A stretch of DNA of 64,000 nt from Arthrobacter sp. ISL-5 (GCF_018613835.1 NZ_JAGGPM010000035.1:213738-277737); one strand, 5' to 3'. Positions 49,824-58,514 are shown, counted from the stretch's first letter. Notes: generated by a model not told the origin, from the sequence alone. Program-made: numbers and translations.

Positions 49824-50936
49824 ATGGCAGCAACTTATGACGTGGTGATTGTCGGCGGGGGGATCGCGGGCCTGTCCCTGGCGTCCGCGCTGGCCGGCCG
49901 GTGCAGCGTGGCGCTCGTCGAGGCGGAACAGCAGCTGGCGTACCACACGTCCGGACGCTCAGCCCGGCAGCTCATCCCCAGCTACGGCCCGCCGGTGGTC
50001 CAGGAGCTCACCGTCCGCACGCTTGAGCTGATGGCGGCGAGGGATGCCGAGCTGCCTGAACCCGTGCTGACCCCGCGGAGCTTCATGCTGATCGGCGACG
50101 AGGAAACCGTCCGGGCGGAAGCCAGCGGCCACATGCGGACCATCAGCCACGCGGAGGCCCTCGCGCTGTGCCCCGTCCTGGAACCGGGATCCTTCTCCGC
50201 TGCCGGCCTGGACACGGGTTCCTTCGGCTGCAACGCGCCCGTCCTGCTAGAAGACCACCGGGTGCGAGCCGAGGCCGCCGGCGTGGACATCATCACCGGC
50301 GCCCGGGTCCATTCGGCGCAGCGGCTCGGGACGGGCTGGCAGGTGGGCGCGGGACAGGAAGCTTTCCAGGCCGGCGTCGTAGTGAACGCCGCCGGCGCCT
50401 GGGCGGATGAACTGGCAGTCATCAGCGGCGTCGAGAAGCTCGGGCTGCAGCCGTACCGGCGGACGGCGGCGATTGTCGCCGTCGAACATTCCCTTCCTGA
50501 CGCATGCCCCATGGTGGCTGCCGCTGATGACTCCTTCTACTTCCGCGGGGACGGGGCCGACGTCCTGATTTCTCCGTCGGAACACGTCGCCAGCGGAGCG
50601 GAAGATGCGCGCCCGTTCCCCGGCGACGTGGAGCGTCTGATCGCGAGGCTCAACACCGTGACGTCGCTCGGCATCGGCGCGGTACGCTCGGCCTGGACAG
50701 GCCTGCGCACCGAAGCGCACGACGGAGTCCCCGTTGTAGGGTTTGACGCCGAGGCCCCCGGATTCTTCTGGCTCGCCGGCCAGGGCGGTTACGGTTTCCA
50801 GACGTCATCGGGGATCGCCGAGCTCGCTGCCGCCCAAATCCTCGCCGGGCCCCAAAATCCTCCTGCGGAGGGTACCAGTCCGGTATCCCGGACGGCGGAT
50901 GCGCTTGCCGCCACGCGCTGGTCCATCCGACGCTGA
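49824..50936 (+). CDS. FAD-dependent oxidoreductase of the DAO (glycine/D-amino acid oxidase) family
   Basis: 370 residues. FAD-binding GxGxxG is VVIVGGGIAGLSLASAL at the N-terminus, followed by the ribose Glu in VALVEAEQ and TSGRSARQL. A second FAD segment is VVNAAGAWADELA, and a C-terminal one is FFWLAGQGGYGFQTS. Such enzymes oxidise glycine, sarcosine, D-amino acids or imino acids. Its place after kbl suggests it could process glycine or a related amino acid. It starts 40 bp after kbl; AAGGATGGAG precedes the ATG. Confidence 0.88.
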   Translation: MAATYDVVIVGGGIAGLSLASALAGRCSVALVEAEQQLAYHTSGRSARQLIPSYGPPVVQELTVRTLELMAARDAELPEPVLTPRSFMLIGDEETVRAEASGHMRTISHAEALALCPVLEPGSFSAAGLDTGSFGCNAPVLLEDHRVRAEAAGVDIITGARVHSAQRLGTGWQVGAGQEAFQAGVVVNAAGAWADELAVISGVEKLGLQPYRRTAAIVAVEHSLPDACPMVAAADDSFYFRGDGADVLISPSEHVASGAEDARPFPGDVERLIARLNTVTSLGIGAVRSAWTGLRTEAHDGVPVVGFDAEAPGFFWLAGQGGYGFQTSSGIAELAAAQILAGPQNPPAEGTSPVSRTADALAATRWSIRR

Positions 50937-50947
50937 AGAATGGGTTC

Positions 50948-52159
50948 ATGACTACCCTCATCACCAACCTCGGCGAGCTCATGACACAGGACCAGAAGCA
51001 CCGGGTCTTACGGGACGCCGCGGTGGTGGTCGACGGCGAGCGGATCGCATGGATCGGCGCGGCGTCCGATGCCCCCGCAGCGGACGAGTCGGTGGACGCC
51101 GGCGGCCGGGCACTGCTGCCCGGCTGGGTTGATTCGCACACTCACCTGATTTTTGCCGGTGACCGGACTGCGGAGTTTGAAGCCCGGATGGCGGGGGAGG
51201 ACTACAGCGCCGGCGGCATTGCCGTCACCACCGGCGCCACCCGGAGCACCGGGGACTACGACCTCACCCGGCTCGCGATGGGCCGCGTGACGGAGGCGGT
51301 TTCGCAGGGCACCACGTACGTGGAGACCAAGACGGGGTACGGCCTGGATGTGGAGCAGGAGGCGAGGAGCGCGCGGATCGCCGCCGGCGTTGCCGATGAA
51401 GTCACCTACCTGGGCGCGCACCTGGTGCCTGCGGGAATGGACGCCGACGACTACACCGCCCTCGTGTGCGGCCCGATGCTGGATGCCGTGCGCCCCTATG
51501 TGAAGTGGGCCGACGTGTTCTGTGAGCGCGGCGCCTTTTCCGAGGAGCAGTCCCGCCGGGTGCTGCAGGCGTGCCGCGATGCCGGGCTGGGCCTGCGCGT
51601 CCACGGAAACCAGCTGGGCCACGGATCCGGCGTGCAGCTCGCGGTGGAGTTCGGCGCCGCGAGCGTGGACCACGTGAACTACCTGGCCGGGCAGGACGTC
51701 GACGCGCTGGCCGCCAGCTGGTCCGCTTGGGATCCCGCCGCGGGGACGGGCCGGCGGGGAACGGTGGCCACCTGTCTCCCCGCATGCGATCTCTCCACCC
51801 GCCAGCCGCTGGCTCCGGCGCGCCAACTCCTGGATGCCGGCGTGCCCGTTGCGCTCGCCTCCAACTGCAACCCCGGAACGTCCTACACCAGCTCCATGGC
51901 GTACTGCGTCACCACCGCCGTGCTGCAGATGCACCTGAGCGTCCACGAGGCCGTCCGCGCGGCGACGTACGGCGGCGCCCTGGCGCTCGGGCGTGAGTCC
52001 GGGAACGACGTCGACGGCGAACGCGCGGTGGGGTCGATCGCCGTCGGGCACCGCGCGGACCTGCACCTGCTGAATGCGCCCTCGGCCACGCACCTGGCCT
52101 ACCGCCCGGGGATGCCGCTGACGCATGCCGTATGGCGTGCCGGTGTGCGGGTGCGGTAG
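50948..52159 (+). CDS. hutI: imidazolonepropionase (orphan copy)
   Basis: 403 residues, amidohydrolase that opens imidazolone-5-propionate to N-formimino-glutamate in histidine breakdown. Metal ligands are in DSHTHLIFAGDR (HxH), YLGAHLVPAG and VHGNQLGHGSG. The substrate region has KTGYGLDVEQE and the tail SNCNPGTSYTSSMAYC. In the last motif the usual metal/catalytic Asp (S-D-x-N-P-G) is Asn here. No hutU, hutH or hutG is in the window. It lies 11 bp after the oxidase gene and is probably co-transcribed with it. Confidence 0.87.
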   Translation: MTTLITNLGELMTQDQKHRVLRDAAVVVDGERIAWIGAASDAPAADESVDAGGRALLPGWVDSHTHLIFAGDRTAEFEARMAGEDYSAGGIAVTTGATRSTGDYDLTRLAMGRVTEAVSQGTTYVETKTGYGLDVEQEARSARIAAGVADEVTYLGAHLVPAGMDADDYTALVCGPMLDAVRPYVKWADVFCERGAFSEEQSRRVLQACRDAGLGLRVHGNQLGHGSGVQLAVEFGAASVDHVNYLAGQDVDALAASWSAWDPAAGTGRRGTVATCLPACDLSTRQPLAPARQLLDAGVPVALASNCNPGTSYTSSMAYCVTTAVLQMHLSVHEAVRAATYGGALALGRESGNDVDGERAVGSIAVGHRADLHLLNAPSATHLAYRPGMPLTHAVWRAGVRVR

Positions 52160-52185
52160 CAGCCCGTCTGAACTAAAGGCCGCTG

Positions 52186-52225
52186 AACAGATGACGGAAG
52201 ATGATCATTTGGCATCTGTTAGAAT
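52186..52225 (+). promoter_or_regulatory. promoter/operator region of the DeoR gene
   Basis: Inverted repeat AACAGATG (52186-52193) and CATCTGTT (52213-52220), with ATGATCAT in between and a -10 TAGAAT at 52220-52225. It could be an autoregulatory site. Confidence 0.45.
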
Positions 52226-52272
52226 CAAGAAACGTCACTTTCCGGTGACGCTTGGTTCCCTGAGAGGCTAGC

Positions 52273-53082
52273 ATGACCCGCACCGACCGACTGACGGCGA
52301 TCCTGGATCTCCTTGCCAAAACCGGGCAGGTGGAGGTGGACGAAATCGTCACGCGGCTGGGCGTCTCGCCGGCCACGGCACGGCGCGACCTCGACAGCCT
52401 TGCGAAGCGGAGGCTGCTGAGCCGGACCCGCGGCGGGGCCACCACGGGCGCCCTCGCCTACGATCTCCCCGGCCGGTACAACCGGGACGACCACGCCGCA
52501 GCCAAGCAGCAGATTGCCCTGGCGGCCTCGGCCCTTATCGCTCCCGGCATGGTGATAGGACTCTGCGGGGGCACCACCAGCACCGCGCTGGCCCAGATCC
52601 TGGCCACCCGGGAGGACCTTAACTCGCCGTCCAACCAGCCGACGCTGACGGTGGTCACCAACGCTATCAACATCGCCTCGCAGCTGGCCGTGCGGCCCAA
52701 CATCAAGGTCATGGTGACCGGCGGCATCCTCAACCCGCGGTCCTACGAGCTGGTGGGGCCGTACACGGACATCATCATGCAGAAGGTGGTGCTGGACATC
52801 GCGTTTATCGGCGTCAACGGCATCGATGCCGAGGTGGGCCCCACCAACACCGGCGAAGGCGAGGCCTCCGTCAACGCGCTGCTGGCCAGCCGCGCCAGCG
52901 AGTCCTACGTCATCGCGGATTCCTCCAAGGTGGGCCGCCGGGCCTTCGCCACCATGGACGGCTATGAGTTCACCCGGCTGATCACTGACTCCGGCATTTC
53001 CGCGGCGGACAAGGCGGCCTTCGAGGCCAGGGGCACCGAAGTGATCGTGGCGCCGGAGACGCCCAGGACCCGGGCGCTCTGA
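52273..53082 (+). CDS. DeoR/GlpR family transcriptional regulator
   Basis: 269 residues. The DeoR HTH (VEVDEIVTRLGVSPATARRDLDSLAKRRLLSRTRGGA) occupies residues 17-55. A DeoRC sugar-phosphate-sensing domain follows, with GLCGGTTSTALAQIL, VVTNAINIASQLA, FIGVNGIDAEVGPTN and YVIADSSKVGRRAF. Such regulators repress sugar or polyol genes and respond to phosphorylated intermediates. No sugar operon adjoins, so the target is not clear from the window. Confidence 0.9.
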   Translation: MTRTDRLTAILDLLAKTGQVEVDEIVTRLGVSPATARRDLDSLAKRRLLSRTRGGATTGALAYDLPGRYNRDDHAAAKQQIALAASALIAPGMVIGLCGGTTSTALAQILATREDLNSPSNQPTLTVVTNAINIASQLAVRPNIKVMVTGGILNPRSYELVGPYTDIIMQKVVLDIAFIGVNGIDAEVGPTNTGEGEASVNALLASRASESYVIADSSKVGRRAFATMDGYEFTRLITDSGISAADKAAFEARGTEVIVAPETPRTRAL

Positions 53083-53108
53083 CGGCGGGCCGGCGCTAAC
53101 AGCCGGCG

Positions 53109-53789
53109 CTAGAAGACCACGGGCGGGGCGTCGAGCACCGTCTCGTCCACGCGGCGCTCCACCCATTGGGTGAAGGGCTTGTCCAATTCGTACTTGCCGA
53201 GCTCGGTGCGGACCAGCATGCGGACCTCCGCGTTCTCCGGGTTGTTCAGCGACTCGAAGTACTCCACGGACCAGTGGAACCATCGCATGCAGAACAGGCG
53301 CATGGTCAGGCCGTGGGTGACCAGGAGCGTGTTGGGGGAGTAGTTCGGCTTGGACCAGTGGCGGTAGAGGGTCTCCATGAACGACGAAATTCGGTCATAG
53401 ACGTCCGAGCCGGATTCGCCCTCCCGGAAACGGTAGAAGAAGTGTCCGTAGGCGTTGCGCAGCTCCTTCTGGTCTTCAATTTCGCCGGAGATCTGGAAGT
53501 TGGCCCAGTCCTGCTCGCGGAGGCGGGGCTCTTCGATAACGCGCTCCGTGAGGGAGCCCAGGTTCAGCGCCTCAAGGGTCTGGTACGCACGCAGGTACGG
53601 CGAGACGTAGACGGACACCTGGCGGCCGTCCAGTTCGCGCCGGATCCGCTCGCCTGCCGCTTTGGCCTGTTCGAAGCCCAGGTCCGTCAGCGGAATCCGG
53701 TAGTCGGGCACCCTGTTGTAAATGGAGGTGTCGGCGTTGGCGGCGGACTGGCCGTGCCGGATCATGATGATTTTCCCGGGCGCACTCAT
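53109..53789 (-). CDS. histidine phosphatase superfamily protein
   Basis: 226 residues. The catalytic motif IMIRHGQSAANAD holds the phospho-His, and the second His is in LLVTHGLTMRLF. REQDWANFQ contains the acid Glu as in phosphoglycerate-mutase-like phosphatases, but the length and FRWFHWS-type segment are those of a broad phosphatase subgroup. GGGAGACT precedes the ATG at 53789. Substrate unknown. It is convergent with the DeoR gene (26 bp apart). Confidence 0.88.
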   Translation of the reverse strand: MSAPGKIIMIRHGQSAANADTSIYNRVPDYRIPLTDLGFEQAKAAGERIRRELDGRQVSVYVSPYLRAYQTLEALNLGSLTERVIEEPRLREQDWANFQISGEIEDQKELRNAYGHFFYRFREGESGSDVYDRISSFMETLYRHWSKPNYSPNTLLVTHGLTMRLFCMRWFHWSVEYFESLNNPENAEVRMLVRTELGKYELDKPFTQWVERRVDETVLDAPPVVF

Positions 53790-53878
53790 AGTCTCCCAGC
53801 ATAGGGCCAGTCTCCCGGCGCAGGGCACGGGCCGCGGGCAAACAGGAAAGAGCCAGCAACTGCAGGCAAGATAGGAAC

Positions 53879-54658
53879 ATGTTGGTTCCTTCCCGCCGTC
53901 GCCTGCGGATCGAAGTCTGGATAGTCCTGGGGCTGTCGCTGGGGCAGTCCGCCGTGTATTCGGTGGTCCAGTTGCTGGACAAGATGACGCGTGCGCCGCT
54001 TGCCCAGGGCACGTCCACCCTGAACCGTTCGCAAAGTACGCGCGAATATTTCGACCTGACGTACCAGTTGCTGGACATCATCTTTGCCCTCGTGCCGGTC
54101 CTGCTGGTCATCTACTTCATGAGCGAACAGCGCCTGACGAAGGCCGGCGCGGGGTACGACACCGGCTCGGCCTTCCGGAAGCTGGGCTTCAACTTTGCCC
54201 GCCCGGGAAGGGACCTGCTGCAGGGCCTCGGCCTGGCCGCCATGATCGGCGTTCCCTCGCTGGGACTCTACGCCGCGGGCCGGGCACTGGGCATCACGAC
54301 GGCGATCATCCCCAGCGCCCTGGACGCCTACTGGTGGACCGTCCCCGTATTGATCCTCTCAGCCATGCGCCACGCCATCGTGGAGGAAGTGATTGTGGTG
54401 GGCTACCTTCTTGACCGCTTCGGCAAGTTCGGCTGGTCCACGCCGCTGGCCATCTTCGCGAGCTCCATGCTCCGCGGCAGCTACCACCTGTACCAGGGGT
54501 TCGGGCCGTTCATCGGAAACGCCGTCATGGGCGTGGTGTTTGCCTGGATCTACACCAAAACCCGCCGGGTGATGCCGCTCGTCATCGCCCACGCGCTGCT
54601 GGACATCGTGGCGTTCGTCGGATTCAGCCTCTTCGGCAAGGCCGTGGGCCTGGGATAA
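53879..54658 (+). CDS. CPBP family intramembrane protein (putative protease)
   Basis: 259 residues, about seven membrane helices. CPBP motif 1 appears as HAIVEEVIVVGYLLDRFG near residue 165, motif 2 as SSMLRGSYHLYQG with its His, and motif 3 as VIAHALLDIV. The EExxxRG consensus reads EEVIVVG here, so the Arg is Val. The Glu pair and two His needed for metal are kept. Start: ATG at 53879 with a CAAGAT box 6 nt upstream, perhaps leaderless. It is divergent from the phosphatase gene. Confidence 0.85.
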   Translation: MLVPSRRRLRIEVWIVLGLSLGQSAVYSVVQLLDKMTRAPLAQGTSTLNRSQSTREYFDLTYQLLDIIFALVPVLLVIYFMSEQRLTKAGAGYDTGSAFRKLGFNFARPGRDLLQGLGLAAMIGVPSLGLYAAGRALGITTAIIPSALDAYWWTVPVLILSAMRHAIVEEVIVVGYLLDRFGKFGWSTPLAIFASSMLRGSYHLYQGFGPFIGNAVMGVVFAWIYTKTRRVMPLVIAHALLDIVAFVGFSLFGKAVGLG

Positions 54659-54664
54659 AAAGAA

Positions 54665-54716
54665 TTCGGCCGCCATCGGTGGGTGACGTCGTTGGCACCC
54701 GCTGATGGCGGCCGAA
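54665..54716 (+). terminator. strong terminator after the CPBP gene
   Basis: 21-bp stem: TTCGGCCGCCATC (54665-54677) plus GGTGGGTG pairs with CACCCGCTGATGG... ending at 54716, with two G-U pairs and a 10-base loop. It starts 7 bp after the stop. Confidence 0.8.
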
Positions 54717-54722
54717 GCTTGG

Positions 54723-54756
54723 TGGCAGCGAGCTGCCGGACCCGGCTTCGCTGCCA
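54723..54756 (-). terminator. terminator serving the glyoxalase-like gene
   Basis: TGGCAGCGAGC (54723-54733) pairs with GCTTCGCTGCCA (54745-54756), with one bulged base. It is placed just after the preceding terminator, so the two convergent genes each have their own hairpin. Confidence 0.55.
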
Positions 54757-54785
54757 GGCCGGCTTGCTGCCGGATGTGACGGGCG

Positions 54786-55424
54786 TCAGATGGTGACGGC
54801 GCCCGCTGCAGTTTCGAATGTGACGGACAGGATGCCCGGGGTTCCGTGCGGAGCCACCCAATTGACGGCGACATCCTCCAGGGGCTTTTCGACAGGCTCG
54901 CCGAGCCATTCGGTGACCCGTTCGGCGGATCCCGCGATGGTCAGGCTGGACATCTTGACGTTGCTGTCATAGGCATTGGACGGGTGAAGGGAAGGATCGC
55001 CCTCCCACTTCAGCATGTACGGAACCTGCGGATCGGCGATGAGTCCGAGGATGCCGATCTGCTTCCACACCAGCTCGCGGCCGTCCGGGAACTTGCGGTT
55101 GCCGTTGACGGCGGCCCGGCCCAGGCGTTCCTCGAACGGGGCGAGGTCGTCCACTTCGACGCACCAGCCCATCCAGCCTCCGCCGGCCGCGGACCGGGCG
55201 CGGACAGCCTGCCCGAACGGGGCCTTGTCCGACGCCGGGTGGTCCAGCACTTCCACAACTTCCAAATACTTGTGCCCCGCGAGCGGGATAATCATGTTCC
55301 GGGTTCCAAACCGGGGGTGCACCCCGCCCTTTACGGCTTCGACGCCGAGGGCAGAGGAAATACGTTCGGTGGTGGCAGCCAGGCCATCGTGTTCACAGGC
55401 GTAAGAGACGTGATCCATGCGCAT
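54786..55424 (-). CDS. VOC / glyoxalase-like domain protein
   Basis: 212 residues. It starts MRMDHVSYACEHDGLAATTE and has the paired beta-alpha-beta-beta-beta modules of the glyoxalase-like (PF13468-type) group: RFGTRNMIIPLAGHKYLEVVEVLD and WMGWCVEVDDL. No catalytic assignment is possible. The start at 55424 fits the family N-terminus; a CAAGAT box lies 6 nt upstream. It is divergent from metX. Confidence 0.83.
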   Translation of the reverse strand: MRMDHVSYACEHDGLAATTERISSALGVEAVKGGVHPRFGTRNMIIPLAGHKYLEVVEVLDHPASDKAPFGQAVRARSAAGGGWMGWCVEVDDLAPFEERLGRAAVNGNRKFPDGRELVWKQIGILGLIADPQVPYMLKWEGDPSLHPSNAYDSNVKMSSLTIAGSAERVTEWLGEPVEKPLEDVAVNWVAPHGTPGILSVTFETAAGAVTI

Positions 55425-55565
55425 GCCATCATCTTGGCATTTTGTGACGGGGCTCTCAGCTAAGGCCACCCTAACCGTCATGGGATGTCCCGAATCCGTA
55501 CGAGGCTGGTCATACCTCGAGTCACACAACCGTCACAATCTTCGCGCATCCGGCGCCGTGTTTCG

Positions 55566-55571
55566 TAAACT
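55566..55571 (+). promoter_or_regulatory. -10 box of the metX promoter
   Basis: TAAACT, which would start transcription at about 55578, right at the first base of the riboswitch. The -35 is weak. Confidence 0.45.
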
Positions 55572-55578
55572 TGGCGCA

Positions 55579-55683
55579 GGTCATGAGTGCCAGCGACAGC
55601 CCCGGCTTGCTGGCCGGCAACCCTCCTTCCGCGGCGGGGTGCCCCGGGTGAAGACCTGGCCTGCCGGTCAGTTGTCGGCGGGC
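55579..55683 (+). promoter_or_regulatory. SAM-IV type S-adenosylmethionine riboswitch upstream of metX
   Basis: The leader begins GGTCATGAGTGCCAGCGA and contains CCCCGGCTTGCTGGCCGGCA, then ACCCTCC, GGCGGGGTGCCCCGGGTGA and a closing GAAGACC that pairs with the initial GGTC. This is the conserved core of the actinobacterial SAM-IV class. A further hairpin, GCCTGCCG (55659-55666) with CGGCGGGC (55676-55683), sits between the aptamer and the GAGG ribosome site of metX (24 bp before the ATG). It is likely to shut off translation or transcription when SAM is plentiful. Confidence 0.85.
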
Positions 55684-55706
55684 AAGCGCGTAGAAGAGGT
55701 TTACCT

Positions 55707-56819
55707 ATGACGATCTCCGTCACCCGTACCGAAGTCCCGGACGGAACTGTCCAGTACGTCAAGATCGGCGGCCTTGAGCTCGAGGCCGGCGGGTTCCTTC
55801 CGGACGTGACCCTTGCCTATGAAACCTGGGGGACCCTCAATGAGGACGGCTCCAATGCCATCCTGGTCCAGCATGCCCTCACGGGGAGCACCCACGTCAC
55901 ACGGGGCAGCGGCAATGAAGAAGGCTGGTGGGAGCAGCTGGCCGGACCGGGGGCCCCGGCTGACACGGACCGGTTCTTCGTGGTCTCCATCAATATTGTC
56001 GGGGGCTGTTACGGATCCACGGGACCGTCGTCGGCGGCGCCCGACGGCAGGCCGTGGGGGTCACGCTTCCCGCTCGTGACACTGCGGGACACCACCGCTG
56101 CCGAAGCACGCCTCGCTGACCAGCTGGGCATCAGCAGCTGGTACGCGGTGCTGGGCGGCTCCATGGGCGGGGCCCGGGCGCTCGAGTGGGCCGTCACCTA
56201 CCCGGAGCGCGTGCGCCGCTGCGGCGTCATCTCGGTCGGCGCCAGCAGCACCGCCGAACAGATCGCCTTCGCCCAGGCGCAGACGCTCGCCATCAGGCAG
56301 GACCCCAACTTCAACGGCGGGGACTACTACGGCGGCCCGCTGCCCGAGGAGGGCCTGGCGCTGGCCCGGCGGATTGCACACATCACCTACCGTTCCGCCT
56401 ACGAACTCGATTTCAGGTTCGGCCGGAACGCCCAGGCCTCCGAAGCGCCGTTCGAGGTGGAATCCCTCGGGGTCCGCGGCCGGTACCAGGTGGAAAGCTA
56501 CCTGGACCACCAGGGGAACAAGCTCGTGCGGCGTTTTGACGCCAACAGCTACATCGCCATCACGGAAGCACTGATGAGCCACGACATCTGCCGCGGGCGG
56601 GGGACCCTGAAAGAAACGCTTTCCAGGACGTCGGCTGATTTCTTCGTTGCCGCCGTCGACACGGACCGGCTGTACTTCCCGGCACAGACCCGCGAGCTCG
56701 CCGAGGCGTTGCCCGGCGACGTCGACGTGCATGTGATCGAGGCGCCCATCGGCCATGACGGCTTCCTCACCGAGATCGGGCAGCTCAACACCCAGCTCCG
56801 GGACCACTTCCTGGCCTAG
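55707..56819 (+). CDS. metX: homoserine O-acetyltransferase
   Basis: 370 residues, alpha/beta hydrolase-fold acyltransferase of methionine synthesis (homoserine plus acetyl-CoA). Motifs: LAYETWGTLNEDGSNAILV, the nucleophile elbow VLGGSMGGARALEW near residue 155, the Asp in AAVDTDRLYFP and the His in IGHDGFLTE. The ATG at 55707 has GAGG 9 nt upstream and directly follows the SAM riboswitch. An upstream in-frame ATG would lie in the aptamer and is rejected. The metY gene often next to it is absent here. Confidence 0.94.
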   Translation: MTISVTRTEVPDGTVQYVKIGGLELEAGGFLPDVTLAYETWGTLNEDGSNAILVQHALTGSTHVTRGSGNEEGWWEQLAGPGAPADTDRFFVVSINIVGGCYGSTGPSSAAPDGRPWGSRFPLVTLRDTTAAEARLADQLGISSWYAVLGGSMGGARALEWAVTYPERVRRCGVISVGASSTAEQIAFAQAQTLAIRQDPNFNGGDYYGGPLPEEGLALARRIAHITYRSAYELDFRFGRNAQASEAPFEVESLGVRGRYQVESYLDHQGNKLVRRFDANSYIAITEALMSHDICRGRGTLKETLSRTSADFFVAAVDTDRLYFPAQTRELAEALPGDVDVHVIEAPIGHDGFLTEIGQLNTQLRDHFLA

Positions 56820-56868
56820 CCTTCCTGGCCCAGCCGCCGCTGCATACGGCACCGCCCACGCCTTCGGA

Positions 56869-56886
56869 ATGTGCATTTATGCAGAT
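56869..56886. promoter_or_regulatory. candidate regulon operator (8-2-8 palindrome) upstream of MHS transporter
   Basis: ATGTGCAT-TT-ATGCAGAT, matching the perfect palindrome at 60610-60629 at 15 of 16 arm positions. A second inverted repeat (TGCAGA-N5-TCTGCA, 56880-56896) overlaps it. It lies about 140 bp before the transporter start. Confidence 0.55.
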
Positions 56887-57027
56887 GCGTTCTGCACTAT
56901 TTGGCGTTGAGGTTGCAGCAATGGCAGACCATACTCGTTGGAACCGGCGATTCGTGGTGCACATCACACACGTCCGCCACTGTCCTGGTCCCATGGGCGT
57001 CGAAGAAGACCCCGAAGGAGTTCACTA

Positions 57028-58410
57028 ATGAGTACGGATAACTCCGCCGCAAGGCGCGTAGAGGAAACCGATGTCAAGGCATCTGGCCTGAAAAAAGTCG
57101 TCACGGCCTCCATGGCCGGCACCGTGGTTGAGTGGTACGAGTTCTTCCTCTATGCCTCGGCAGCCACCCTGGTGTTTGGCAAGATGTTCTTCCCCAATTC
57201 CGGCACGGAGCTGGACGGCATCATTGCCGCGTTCGTCACCTACGCCGTCGGCTTCGTGGCGCGCCCGATCGGCGGCATCGTCTTTGGCCACTTCGGTGAC
57301 AAGTTCGGCCGCAAGCAGCTCCTGCAGCTGAGCATCATCCTGGTGGGTGTCTCCACCTTCCTGATGGGCTGCCTGCCCACCTTCGCGCAGATCGGCTACT
57401 GGGCACCGGCCCTGCTGGTCTTCCTGCGCTTCGTGCAGGGCTTCGCCGTCGGCGGTGAATGGGGCGGCGCCGTCCTGCTCGTGGCCGAACACAGCCCCAG
57501 CAAGTCGCGCGGATTCTGGTCCAGCTGGCCACAGTCCGCCGTCCCGATGGGTAACCTGCTCGCCACCGGTGTGCTGTTCACCCTGTCGTCCACGCTGTCG
57601 CAGGCCGACTTCCTCGGCTGGGGCTGGCGCGTCGCCTTCTGGCTGTCGGCCGTGATCGTCATCGTCGGCTACTACATCCGCACCAAGGTCCAGGATGCCC
57701 CGATCTTCCTCGAGGCACGCAAGGAAGTCACGGTCGAAAAGAAGGGCTACGGCGTCGGCGAAGTCTTCCGCCGGTACCCCCGCGGCGTCTTCACCGCCAT
57801 GGGCCTGCGCTTTGCGGAGAACATCCTCTACTACCTCGTGGTGACCTTCTCCATCACCTACCTGAAGGTTGTGGTCCAGACCGACACATCCCGGATCCTG
57901 CTGCTCCTGCTGGTGGCGCACTTCATCCACTTCTGCGCCGTGCCGATGGTCGGCAAGCTCTCCGACTCCTTCGGCCGCAAGCCGGTCTACATGGCAGGCG
58001 CCATCCTCGGCGGAACCTGGGGCTTCTTCGCCTTCCCGATGATGGACACCAAGAACGACATGGTCATCCTCGCCGCGATCACCATCGGACTGCTGTTCCA
58101 CGCCCTGATGTACGCGGGGCAGCCGTCGATCATGGCGGAAATGTTCCCCACCCGGATGCGCTACTCCGGCGTTTCCCTCGGCTACCAGGTGACGTCCATT
58201 GTTGCCGGTTCGCTGGCGCCGATCATCGCCACGGCGCTGCTGGGCAGCTTCAAGTCCTCCGTTCCGGTGGCCCTGTACCTGCTGGCGGCCTGCATCGTGA
58301 CCGCTGTCTCGGTGTACTTCCTCAAGGAAACCCGCGGCATCTCGCTCCACGACGTTGACGCCGCCGACGCCCAGGGCACCGCCGATCTCCTGGCGGCCGG
58401 CAAGAAGTAA
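57028..58410 (+). CDS. MFS transporter, metabolite:H+ symporter (MHS) family
   Basis: 460 residues, 12 membrane helices. MHS hallmarks: AGTVVEWYEFFLYASAATLV in helix 1, GHFGDKFGRKQ in loop 2-3, RFVQGFAVGGEWGGAVLLVAE in helix 4, and a second-half loop GKLSDSFGRKP. Relatives import shikimate, proline betaine, citrate or alpha-ketoglutarate-type acids. GAAGGAG precedes the ATG at 57028. The shared operator with the LysR/mmsB genes suggests it imports the substrate of that pathway. Confidence 0.92.
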   Translation: MSTDNSAARRVEETDVKASGLKKVVTASMAGTVVEWYEFFLYASAATLVFGKMFFPNSGTELDGIIAAFVTYAVGFVARPIGGIVFGHFGDKFGRKQLLQLSIILVGVSTFLMGCLPTFAQIGYWAPALLVFLRFVQGFAVGGEWGGAVLLVAEHSPSKSRGFWSSWPQSAVPMGNLLATGVLFTLSSTLSQADFLGWGWRVAFWLSAVIVIVGYYIRTKVQDAPIFLEARKEVTVEKKGYGVGEVFRRYPRGVFTAMGLRFAENILYYLVVTFSITYLKVVVQTDTSRILLLLLVAHFIHFCAVPMVGKLSDSFGRKPVYMAGAILGGTWGFFAFPMMDTKNDMVILAAITIGLLFHALMYAGQPSIMAEMFPTRMRYSGVSLGYQVTSIVAGSLAPIIATALLGSFKSSVPVALYLLAACIVTAVSVYFLKETRGISLHDVDAADAQGTADLLAAGKK

Positions 58411-58439
58411 GCGGCCGGAAGCAGCAAACATCAGCCAGG

Positions 58440-58480
58440 CAGCTGCCCGGACCCGCGGCCGACGCGGGCCCGGGCAGCTG
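58440..58480 (+). terminator. large stem-loop between transporter and alcohol dehydrogenase genes
   Basis: CAGCTGCCCGG (58440-58450) pairs perfectly with CCGGGCAGCTG (58470-58480), and inside it CCCGCG pairs with CGCGGG. It starts 29 bp after the transporter stop. It may partly separate the transporter from the enzymes. Confidence 0.75.
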
Positions 58481-58514
58481 TGTGTCAGCAATTAACGCAA
58501 AGGCAGGATTCCCC

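Noticed and set aside
53089..53107. GCCGGC...GCCGGC hairpin between the DeoR and phosphatase genes
   Set aside because: Each half is itself palindromic and only 6 bp long; it reads equally well as a direct repeat (GCCGGCGCTA), so it is too weak to call a terminator.
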